Assembly: GCF_019968765.1 (NCBI RefSeq)
Contig: NZ_CP074149.1
Span: 1,736,001-1,800,000 of the forward strand
Length of the DNA: 64,000 nucleotides
From: Enterobacter sp. JBIWA008
Lineage (GTDB): Bacteria; Pseudomonadota; Gammaproteobacteria; Enterobacterales; Enterobacteriaceae
Direction: 5' to 3'
In this document: one piece after another, positions 56,757-64,000 of the stretch
Numbering within the stretch: the stretch's first letter is position 1
How the letters are laid out: the number at the start of each line of letters is the position of its first letter
Position numbers and translations under genes: made by a program
Notes under the pieces: generated by a model
The model's input: only the letters and a program-made list of their open reading frames with translations
Database searches by the model: none
What the model was told of the DNA's origin: nothing

Positions 56757-59110
56757 GCGGTTCGCTGATCAATAAGGCGACCGACATGGTGCAACCGCTT
56801 TTAGGGCAGTCACGGTATCGTGTTGACGTTCATGGATGCAGCGATTTCCTTGATGTTCTGCGTTACAGCGCGGTGGAGTCCCTCAGTCAGCCCTGGCGGT
56901 ATGACGTGGCGGTCACCTGTTCCTCGGCGGATATTGCCTGCGACACGTTGCTGCTGAAGCCGGCGTCATTCACTTTTCAGACCCCGGTGTTTGACGGAAC
57001 ACCGGCGCTGCCGGTCCGGACGGTCTATGGGGTGGTGGAGTCATTTCGCCGGATATCCACGTCCGGTGAAGATACCCGTTACGCACTGACGCTGGTTCCC
57101 CGTATCGCGCTTCTTGGCTTTACAAAGGGCAGCCAGATTTATCTCAAGCTGTCGGTCACGGAAGTCGTTGAACAGGTACTGCGTAAACACGGTCTGGAAG
57201 GGCCTGATTTTGAGTTCCGGCTCTCCCGGGAGTATCCATCCCGTGAACTCATCACCCAGTGGCGGGAAACTGACCTTGCTTTCATCCAGCGCCTGCTTGC
57301 TGAAGTCGGTATTTACTGGCGCTTTGAAATGGACGGCCGTCTTGAACAGGACGTGGTGATTTTTCAGGACAGCCAGCAGCAGTATGAATTTGGTATCACG
57401 CTGCCGTTGCGCTACCAGGCCGGGATGAGCGACAGCGGGCAGGAGAGCATCTGGGATATTCAGACCGCCTATAACGTGGTGAGCGGAAGTGTGGCCACCC
57501 GTGACTACAACTATCGCGAAGCGCTGAAACCTCAGGACAGCACTGAAAGCATTTTTAGCAAAGAAGGGATCACCGCCGGAGAAACGTACCATTATGCGGA
57601 ACCCTTCCTGACTGAAGGTGATACTGAAAGCACAGAGACCGGAGCATACTTCGCCCGTCTGCGTCACGAACGCATTCTGAATGCGCAATATCACGTCACC
57701 GGGCATTCCTCCAGCCCTCATCTGGCTCCGGGTCAGGTACTGGAAACGGACGGAACGCTTCCCGATGCCGTCAGGGAAGGCATCGTCATCACCACGGTGC
57801 GCACCAGCGGCTCACGAAAAAGTAGCTTTACTCTGGCCTTTGAAGGCATCCCGTATAGCGAAACCGTCTGTTATCGTCCGGCGTTACTCAATCGCCCGGT
57901 GATATCCGGCTCGCTTCCGGCCCGGGTGGAAAGCACACAGAAAGGCGACACCTATTCCTGGCTCGACCCGGAAGGGCGCTACCGTGTGAAGCTGGACTTT
58001 GACCGCAACAGTCCTGAACAGGGTTATGCCTATCTGTGGCTGCGGCTGGCTAAACCCTATGCCGGTGATACGTACGGATTCCACTCCCCGCTTCTTGACG
58101 GAACGGAAGTGGCCGTCGTATTCGACGGCGGAGACCCGGATCGTCCCTATATCGCCTATGCCCTGCATGATTCAGAACATCCGGACCATGTCACCAGTGA
58201 CAATCATACGCGGAACGTGTGGCGTACCCCGGCGAACAATAAGTTGCGGATGGAGGATAAGCGCCAGGAAGAGCATATCAAGCTCGCAACGGAATATGGC
58301 AAAACGCAGCTGAACATGGGACACCTGGTCAATGGCCAGCGTGAGAAGCGCGGCGCCGGTTTTGAACTGCGTACGGACGAGCATGGCGCTGTACGTGCGG
58401 CAAAAGGGCTGTTCCTGACAGCTGATGCCCAGTCCAAAGCTCAGGGGCCGGTGCTGGAAATGGCCCCTGCGATAAGTCAGATTAACCAGGCCAACAGCCA
58501 GATGCAGGCGCTGAACAGCGCTGCTGAAGCCGCCGGAGCACTGGTCTGCGACATCAATACCCAGATCAGTCTCGTGACCGACAAAATCAAAGACCTCCAG
58601 TCTTCGGTCCTGCTGGGTAGTGCTCCGCAGGGAGTAGCATTTACCTCAGGTGAGCATCTTCAGCTCAGCAGTACCCGCAATACCATGATTAATGCCGGTC
58701 AACATCTTGATATCGGTGCGATGAAAAATCTGTCTGTCACAGTAGAAAAAGCCCTGGGTATGTTTGTCCATAAAGAAGGGGCTAAGCTGGTTGCCAATCA
58801 GGGAGACATCGAGATTCAGGCTCAACACAACACGATGGCACTGTTTTCTGAAAAACAGCTGACGGTGACCAGCAGTGAAGACGAAATTATTATCAGCACC
58901 CCGGAAACCCTGACACTGAACGGTGGCGGGTCTTACCTGAGGCTGAGTAAGAACGGTATTGAGCATGGTTCATCTGGTGAGTTCATTATGAAGACGTCTG
59001 ACTATCTGGTACCAGGCTCAGGCGCAAATCTCCCCAACGAAACACCCAATTTCAGCCTGACGGATATCACTCAGGAAAGCAAAATCAGCAGCAAGTCTTT
59101 TAACGACTAA
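56753..59110 (+). CDS. vgrG: VgrG (T6SS spike protein)
   Basis: A 785-residue VgrG, intact: phage gp27-like base (Y-R-V-D-V-H-G onward), gp5 OB-fold (G-R-Y-R-V-K-L-D-F-D; G-Y-A-Y-L-W-L-R), a beta-helix, and DUF2345-like C-terminal sequence to about 760. No extra toxin domain is fused. Directly followed by an exported small protein and the multi-domain effector, so it probably carries that effector. Closely related to the interrupted vgrG at 12042. Confidence 0.95.
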   Translation: MSGSLINKATDMVQPLLGQSRYRVDVHGCSDFLDVLRYSAVESLSQPWRYDVAVTCSSADIACDTLLLKPASFTFQTPVFDGTPALPVRTVYGVVESFRRISTSGEDTRYALTLVPRIALLGFTKGSQIYLKLSVTEVVEQVLRKHGLEGPDFEFRLSREYPSRELITQWRETDLAFIQRLLAEVGIYWRFEMDGRLEQDVVIFQDSQQQYEFGITLPLRYQAGMSDSGQESIWDIQTAYNVVSGSVATRDYNYREALKPQDSTESIFSKEGITAGETYHYAEPFLTEGDTESTETGAYFARLRHERILNAQYHVTGHSSSPHLAPGQVLETDGTLPDAVREGIVITTVRTSGSRKSSFTLAFEGIPYSETVCYRPALLNRPVISGSLPARVESTQKGDTYSWLDPEGRYRVKLDFDRNSPEQGYAYLWLRLAKPYAGDTYGFHSPLLDGTEVAVVFDGGDPDRPYIAYALHDSEHPDHVTSDNHTRNVWRTPANNKLRMEDKRQEEHIKLATEYGKTQLNMGHLVNGQREKRGAGFELRTDEHGAVRAAKGLFLTADAQSKAQGPVLEMAPAISQINQANSQMQALNSAAEAAGALVCDINTQISLVTDKIKDLQSSVLLGSAPQGVAFTSGEHLQLSSTRNTMINAGQHLDIGAMKNLSVTVEKALGMFVHKEGAKLVANQGDIEIQAQHNTMALFSEKQLTVTSSEDEIIISTPETLTLNGGGSYLRLSKNGIEHGSSGEFIMKTSDYLVPGSGANLPNETPNFSLTDITQESKISSKSFND

Positions 59111-59116
59111 GGGCTG

Positions 59117-59662
59117 ATGATGAATCCATTAATTCCTCATATGCGTAATGTGTTTTTGTTTGCATTTTTGCTTTGTTTATCAAATTTCACACTGGCATCC
59201 GGGCAAACAAGCCCAGAAAGCATCGTGTACAATTTTTATAAGTCATATTTGAAAGAAAAATCATCGGACGACAACCGACTTCTCAGTCAATATGTTTCTG
59301 ATGAATTAATGAAAAGCATTAACGACTCAATGATGTGTAATTATGATTCTGATGATTCAGTTTCGGCAGAAGAGTTCGAAAGTAAATGTACACAGAAGCG
59401 CGAATGCAAGCAGTTTAAAGGGCGTTATATTTGTAACTGGAATGGTACTTGGGTTGATACTGATGTTGATTACTTTACAAAATCACAAGATATTTATCCT
59501 TCATGGAAAGCAAGTATAAGTACCTTTGATGTTTCTCAGAAAGAGAATAACTCTTCAGTCAACGTTATTTTAGGAGCGGGTTTCGAGCCTAAAGTTAAAT
59601 TTAAGGTTATGCTAGAAAGAATTGGTGGGAAGTGGAAAATCACCAGCGTAACAGATCAATAA
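59117..59662 (+). CDS. DUF3828-like exported protein, candidate immunity
   Basis: A 181-residue protein with a signal peptide (cleavage near T-L-A-S) and a DUF3828-like pattern (I-V-Y-N-F-Y-K-S-Y-L; D-Y-F-T-K-S-Q-D-I-Y-P-S-W; G-G-K-W-K-I). The four or so Cys may form disulfides. 7 bases after vgrG. A periplasmic, small, AT-rich gene between vgrG and a cell-wall effector is typical of immunity. Role is inferred. Confidence 0.6.
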   Translation: MMNPLIPHMRNVFLFAFLLCLSNFTLASGQTSPESIVYNFYKSYLKEKSSDDNRLLSQYVSDELMKSINDSMMCNYDSDDSVSAEEFESKCTQKRECKQFKGRYICNWNGTWVDTDVDYFTKSQDIYPSWKASISTFDVSQKENNSSVNVILGAGFEPKVKFKVMLERIGGKWKITSVTDQ

Positions 59663-59735
59663 GCGTATGGTCATTTTCTAAATTGCTCACCTCGACTACG
59701 CATACAAATACCAACATATCTACGGAGTGATTTTC

Positions 59736-60206
59736 ATGTTGAAGAAGATTATTTTTGCTTGCTGCTTATTCTGCGTGACCAATATAGCCTCAGCTTCAAC
59801 GAACAATAGTTCAATGCCAGGGCAAATTGTTGCGAGTTTTTATCATGATTACCTTGTTGCGTCTGAAATGCCTGACATGGAATCAGCTGATAAACTAACC
59901 CAAAAAGCTATTTTTGAATATACAACTGAACATCTCAGAAGTCTGCGGGATAATGATGAATCGGGTGCTGATTATTTTGTCGACGCTCAGGATATATGTG
60001 AAGAATGGAAAGACAGCATTAATGTGGAAGCTGTTTCAGGGAACGACCAGGTCGCACAAGTGAAGCTAACATTAGGATATGGTAAAGCCGTATCCCTGTA
60101 TGCCGTTAATCTGGTTAAAGAAAACGGTAACTGGTTAATGGATTCTGTTAAGCCCATATCCCATAGCAGTATTTATTGCCCTCGACAAGCAGAGGGGGGA
60201 GAGTAA
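59736..60206 (+). CDS. Second DUF3828-like exported protein, candidate immunity
   Basis: A 156-residue paralogue of the preceding protein, with signal peptide (C-C-L-F-C-V-T-N-I-A-S-A) and the same order of motifs (I-V-A-S-F-Y-H-D-Y-L; D-Y-F-V-D-A-Q-D-I-C-E-E-W; K-E-N-G-N-W-L). The start at 59736 has GGAG 8 bases before. It ends one base before the effector ATG at 60207, so it is translationally coupled. Confidence 0.6.
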   Translation: MLKKIIFACCLFCVTNIASASTNNSSMPGQIVASFYHDYLVASEMPDMESADKLTQKAIFEYTTEHLRSLRDNDESGADYFVDAQDICEEWKDSINVEAVSGNDQVAQVKLTLGYGKAVSLYAVNLVKENGNWLMDSVKPISHSSIYCPRQAEGGE

Positions 60207-62912
60207 ATGCTGGACAAGAATGTCGCAGTTAGTGTTTTAAACACTCAAGCTCTGGCCAGGGCGAAAATTAACGCTGAAAATTTCAAAAATGGCATAGATA
60301 AAAAACTTAAATATGGCGAGTCAAAGTGTGCCCGCTATGTTAAAAAAGCATTAATCGCTGGAGGGGCATCTGCAAAAAATTCAGGAATTGAATCAGCTAA
60401 AAATTATGGCCCGTGGCTGCTTGAAAATAACTTTAAAGTTGTTGATAACGTCACAACAGTTCGTAGTGGCGGTGTATTCACAATTTCTGATCAGCAAGCG
60501 GGGGATGTTGTCGTAATTCAGGCAGCGCCACATCATGTACATGGTCATATGGCGATGTTTAATGGTACACACTGGGTATCTGATTTTATCCAGGAAAGGG
60601 GGTTTTATCCAGCTCAGGTATACCGCGACCAAAATATAGCCTATAAGCTATATCGTTATTCCGACAGCGATAGTGCAACCCAACGCTCTCCTAAAACCCA
60701 AAAAGGGAAGATCAACATTGTCTGGCCAATACCCTCTAACGACCGAGGGAAAGAATTCAGTAACCTGGAAACAATACTCGCTCATCTGGGCGGGGAGTCA
60801 ACCGGACAGTACGCGATTGGCCGTAGCGGGATGTGGCATGGTGGTATACATATCACACATGCAACGACTCCGTGGTGTGCTCTCAGTGGCAAAGCACCAC
60901 TGGAGGCATTCGATTTTCCGGTTGCTTTTAAAGGTGAGCAGGCTATACGTTGCATGGCTGACGGTGAAGTGGTTGCTTATCGGATCTGCAAGGATTACCT
61001 AACGCTTGCATGGGAATCAGGTCCGCTTAGCTTTTCCGGTTCGTTTGTGCTGGCTAAACACTTTATTCAACCGGGGGAGAAGGAATCCAGCGGGCTGCAT
61101 TTCTACACTCTGTATATGCATCTTGCGCCGTATTCAGCTTATGAGGCTGAAGCAGAAAATCAGTGGGTCATTCAGGATACTCTAAGAGCATATTCTGAAA
61201 TGGACTGGCTGACTGCGAAACTGACTTCAGATAAAACTTCTCCACAAATTGCCGGACACATGCCTAAAGGGGCAAGAGTCGAGTGGGACCCTGCAGACAG
61301 CAATCTTAACGCCACAGGAAATAACAAGCGAAAATATGGTCTTGTGACACTGAAAGGATTACCAGAAGAAACCAGCAGTACCCTCACACCTGGTCAGCGC
61401 TATTGGGTTGTTGTGGATAACAACAATCTTAAGCCAGCGCCGGGGGCCGGTCCAGGCTGGTGGCGACACTTGTTTCCTCCCGCAAAGGAAGTCATGGTAT
61501 TCGATAAAACGGTAAGTCTCAGTTCACCATTTGCTATTAAGGCCGGTGACCCGATTGGGCACATGGGCTACTATCAGGCACCAAAAGATGGTGGTTATGA
61601 GGCACGATACCAGGTACATATCGAATGCACGAGCATGGATGATAATCTGGAGAAATTCCTGACCAACCCAGAAAAAGTGGGGGAGAAAAACCCGCTTTGG
61701 TTGAAGTATTCTCCTGGCCTTGCTCTGTACACAAAAGATGTCGCGAAAGGAACCTTCTCAAAGGGTACGACGTCAACAACTCGGACAGGCATTCTTCCGT
61801 TGAGCAAAGTCACAACTGAAACGGATAAATCAACAAAACAGGAATACTGGCAGCTGCGGCCGGAAAATGCCTACGTCCCCAAAGGCCAGGCAGAGCCTCA
61901 ACTGTTGTCGCAGTATGATCTGGCAAAGATGGGCTTCAGAACTGAAACCGCAGAACCTTCCAGCTTTGATTATCTGGATGGGAAAAACCAACCTACTGGA
62001 TTCTTCCGTAACCTCATCGACTCACTCTATCAGGCCGCGACCGAAGACACGCGGACCAGTCATGCTCTCGTGAAGCATAATTATCAGCGCCTGCTGGATA
62101 AAATTGACAGCGGAAGCGACCGCTATTCTCCAATGGAGTACTGGAGAGCACTTCATAATCCTGATTATCGTGACGTTATTCAGAAAACAATCGTAAAACA
62201 CCCAAGCGACTGGTACTTCAAAAAAGGCGATGCTATCTGGCAACCGTTCCTGAATGCGTTGAAAAAAGATGCACCAGAATGGAAGAAATACAGCGAAGAT
62301 TTCCTTGATAAAATGGCATGGATGCAGGATGTCACCACGGAGAAGCTGGGCCCCTCGTTATGGCATATGCATCCAATATTTTTCCTTGGCTCTTTGAAAG
62401 TACAAACAGTTTCTATATATAGAAATTACACCCCTTCAGATGCTAAAGAGGCGCTAAGAACTATTTATAAAGAGTACGGCTACGATATGGCTAAAACAAT
62501 CGAGCAGCTCTATCGAGATGAGACGGGGCATTTTCAGTCAACACAGTACAAACGCTGTGGTGCAGGTGGTATGGAAGTGTCTGGTAACAACCCTCAGCCG
62601 CCAGGTTATGGTTGGAATGAATCTCTATTCTCACGCCATCCAGAATACTCACCAATTGGCGTTTGGTGGGCCTTCGAGAATAAAGGCTTAAGTGGCCAGG
62701 GCGGCAATCAGCAAATTACAAGCAGGAAAAAAGGGTACATTATATTCCCATCAGTTCTTGCTGCTATGGAATATAAAGTTGACTATATAAACCGAAATGG
62801 CGGTAATTGGGCTAACTGGCACTCCCGAAATCCTACAGTGCAAGAATATTATAGAACTGCCATTTCGAGAATGAGGCATACTTTTGTAGATGAAATCAAA
62901 GGGGAGAGTTAA
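60207..62912 (+). CDS. Multi-domain T6SS effector, predicted peptidoglycan hydrolase
   Basis: A 901-residue protein without a signal peptide. Residues 1-150 look like a Cys/His amidase (CHAP/NlpC type): G-E-S-K-C-A-R-Y-V-K-K-A-L with C41, H-V-H-G-H-M-A-M-F with H112/H114. Residues about 205-480 resemble an M23 metallopeptidase: H-G-G-I-H-I (H211/H215), Y-M-H-L-A-P (H305), G-D-P-I-G-H-M-G-Y and Y-Q-V-H-I-E (H471); the family's usual HxxxD reads HxxxH here. A C-terminal domain of about 155 residues has R-D-E-T-G-H-F-Q-S and G-G-M-E-V, maybe lysozyme-like. Exact bonds cut are unknown. Placed after vgrG with exported candidate immunity genes on both sides. Confidence 0.75.
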   Translation: MLDKNVAVSVLNTQALARAKINAENFKNGIDKKLKYGESKCARYVKKALIAGGASAKNSGIESAKNYGPWLLENNFKVVDNVTTVRSGGVFTISDQQAGDVVVIQAAPHHVHGHMAMFNGTHWVSDFIQERGFYPAQVYRDQNIAYKLYRYSDSDSATQRSPKTQKGKINIVWPIPSNDRGKEFSNLETILAHLGGESTGQYAIGRSGMWHGGIHITHATTPWCALSGKAPLEAFDFPVAFKGEQAIRCMADGEVVAYRICKDYLTLAWESGPLSFSGSFVLAKHFIQPGEKESSGLHFYTLYMHLAPYSAYEAEAENQWVIQDTLRAYSEMDWLTAKLTSDKTSPQIAGHMPKGARVEWDPADSNLNATGNNKRKYGLVTLKGLPEETSSTLTPGQRYWVVVDNNNLKPAPGAGPGWWRHLFPPAKEVMVFDKTVSLSSPFAIKAGDPIGHMGYYQAPKDGGYEARYQVHIECTSMDDNLEKFLTNPEKVGEKNPLWLKYSPGLALYTKDVAKGTFSKGTTSTTRTGILPLSKVTTETDKSTKQEYWQLRPENAYVPKGQAEPQLLSQYDLAKMGFRTETAEPSSFDYLDGKNQPTGFFRNLIDSLYQAATEDTRTSHALVKHNYQRLLDKIDSGSDRYSPMEYWRALHNPDYRDVIQKTIVKHPSDWYFKKGDAIWQPFLNALKKDAPEWKKYSEDFLDKMAWMQDVTTEKLGPSLWHMHPIFFLGSLKVQTVSIYRNYTPSDAKEALRTIYKEYGYDMAKTIEQLYRDETGHFQSTQYKRCGAGGMEVSGNNPQPPGYGWNESLFSRHPEYSPIGVWWAFENKGLSGQGGNQQITSRKKGYIIFPSVLAAMEYKVDYINRNGGNWANWHSRNPTVQEYYRTAISRMRHTFVDEIKGES

Positions 62913-63499
62913 TGAAGACTTATAAAAGAATAACGGCTCTATTACTTTCGTTGTTGCCGGTGTCCATGTCTTTTGCTGCAAGCCCGGAACAGTGCTACTC
63001 ATATTTTACTGAGTTAGTGAGGAGCAGCAACTATCCATTTAGTGAATGGAATATAAATCCCAACAAAGTAAACTTAATAATCGATGAAGATGATGATTCG
63101 ATTATAAGAGCAAAATTAGTGGTTGATACAGATGGTACAGGCACGATTGGATGGGTTTTATTTAACAAAAGCAAAGCAGAGTTGCTTAACACCACTATTG
63201 ATCCAGAAAAGCCAATTAAACTGACCTATAACAATGAATACGAAAAAGCTCAAAAGTATTGTCTTTCAGGTGAGGTTATTTATCAGGTTCAAAGTAAGAA
63301 ACGTGTGTACTTTTTTGAGATGACTGATTCCGGAATGAAACAGACAAACACTTTCATTGTCAATGGAGATTATGTTAAGCGATTTGAAACACAGAATAAA
63401 TACACCAAAGTGTCTTATCAAACAAAGTCAGGGACTACTGTTACAGGCTGGGTTGAGTTGGCCTCACTGAGACAAATTGACTTTAAAAGCTCCTGGTAA
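62912..63499 (+). CDS. Exported protein with SH3b-like end, candidate immunity
   Basis: A 195-residue protein with signal peptide (cleavage near M-S-F-A-A). Its end (F-I-V-N-G-D-Y-V, later V-T-G-W-V-E-L-A-S-L) looks like an SH3b fold and also resembles the product of the broken gene at 63633. Its ATG shares bases with the effector stop (TAATG), tight coupling expected of an immunity gene. Role is inferred. Confidence 0.6.
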   Translation: MKTYKRITALLLSLLPVSMSFAASPEQCYSYFTELVRSSNYPFSEWNINPNKVNLIIDEDDDSIIRAKLVVDTDGTGTIGWVLFNKSKAELLNTTIDPEKPIKLTYNNEYEKAQKYCLSGEVIYQVQSKKRVYFFEMTDSGMKQTNTFIVNGDYVKRFETQNKYTKVSYQTKSGTTVTGWVELASLRQIDFKSSW

Positions 63500-63540
63500 G
63501 AAACACATGCTTCATTATTTAACAGTAGCGATCCCATAGA

Positions 63541-63633
63541 ATGGACAGTGGTTTACAAAGAGCCGGATATGCAACTGATCCAAATTATGCCAATTCATTA
63601 ATTGCTGTCATGAGAAGCCAGGGGGTTATATAA
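63541..63633 (+). pseudogene. Relic of a glucosaminidase effector C-terminus
   Basis: 30 codons: L-Q-R-A-G-Y-A-T-D-P-N-Y-A-N-S-L-I-A-V, the usual last helix of FlgJ/Auxiliary-type glucosaminidases (ALQRAGYATDPxYAxKL). Stops precede it in frame, so the rest of the gene is gone. Its stop overlaps the next ATG (TAATG). Confidence 0.6.
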
Positions 63634-63998
63634 TGAAAATTTTATTTGCATTTCTATTTTCTTTGTTGTCATTCACCAGTCAAGCTAATGATTTTTGTTC
63701 AAAATTGTCTACAAAGGCGGATGATGAAAGAGCAATAATTCAAAGTTCCGAGTCAGGATATAAAGCCTCGGGGAAAGGGCGTATTTATTTCCATAGCGCC
63801 CCGAGTGAAAAGTGCTGAATAATCAATACGTTCATCATCCCTGGCGACTTAGTAAATGCTTACGCTGATTTCGGCGATTATACATATATTATGTATTTCA
63901 CTAAGGATGGGAAAGATGTTGAAGGTTGGGTGAGAGCCGACCGTTTGGTGGAAACAGGTACAGGCATTGGCCCATCAGAAGAAAACAAAAGTGAGTAA
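63633..63998 (+). pseudogene. Exported SH3b-like candidate immunity gene split by in-frame TGA
   Basis: The first 61 residues (signal peptide ending near S-Q-A, then C-S-K-L and I-Y-F-H-S-A-P-S-E-K-C) stop at TGA 63816-63818. The same frame continues without break (I-N-T-F-I-I-P-G-D-L-V; G-W-V-R-A-D-R-L-V) to TAA at 63996-63998. Similar to the C-terminus of the protein at 62912. Probably the old immunity partner of the glucosaminidase relic before it. Confidence 0.65.
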
Positions 63999-64000
63999 TA

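Noticed and set aside
63816..63818. TGA read as selenocysteine
   Set aside because: The residue after Cys in related proteins is not expected to be catalytic Cys, and I see no convincing SECIS hairpin right after the codon. A nonsense mutation is simpler.

Overview
The window is chromosomal DNA of an enterobacterium, most probably Enterobacter (E. cloacae complex or a close relative). This is inferred from the E. coli-like backbone order agp - yccJ/wrbA - ymdF - rutGFEDCBA/rutR - putA/putP - efeUOB - phoH - serX tRNA, combined with a plant-galactan cluster and a type VI secretion (T6SS) locus of the layout familiar from Enterobacter and Klebsiella. No species call is possible from the sequence alone.

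Region 1 (1-6.9 kb) is a galactan-use cluster: the end of an ABC permease, a secreted GH53 endo-galactanase, a cytoplasmic GH42 beta-galactosidase, a lone EIIB phosphocarrier domain, a LamB-type porin and a LacI-type repressor divergent from the porin. Galactan would be cut outside the cytoplasm, imported through the porin and ABC transporter, and trimmed to galactose inside. Region 2 (6.9-11.8 kb) holds a short MgtE magnesium transporter behind an apparent M-box riboswitch, a DedA-family protein, an HxlR regulator with an SDR oxidoreductase and three matching operator-like palindromes, and agp.

Region 3 (11.8-22.2 kb) is an orphan vgrG island lying between agp and yccJ, which are neighbours in E. 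coli. It contains a vgrG split by a complete IS66-family element (8-bp target duplication GTTTGTCA; removal restores the frame exactly), a DUF4123 adaptor, a DUF3304 protein, a Tle1/DUF2235-like protein lacking the expected catalytic Ser and His, a broken Tox-REase-5 toxin with its Imm52 immunity gene still intact, and a decayed second vgrG copy. Region 4 (22.2-44.4 kb) is conserved backbone: wrbA-yccJ, ymdF, the rut pyrimidine-degradation operon and RutR, proline use (putA, putP with a cluster of PutA sites), a nucleoside transporter, the Fur-box-preceded efeUOB iron uptake operon, phoH and tRNA-Ser(GGA).

Region 5 (44.4-64 kb) starts with a partial duplication of the tRNA-Ser 3' end, IS3 and IS630 remnants and an AT-rich LuxR-like gene. 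It then runs into a T6SS cluster: tssB (with an apparent 1-bp frameshift), tssC, tssK, tssL, an OmpA-domain protein, hcp, clpV and vgrG, followed by a large effector with several predicted cell-wall-degrading modules. Exported candidate immunity proteins flank the effector: two DUF3828 proteins upstream and two SH3b-like proteins downstream, the last broken by an in-frame TGA and preceded by a 30-codon relic of a glucosaminidase effector. The most notable themes are effector/immunity turnover in both T6SS regions and two lesions (vgrG::IS66, tssB frameshift) that bear on whether the system fires.
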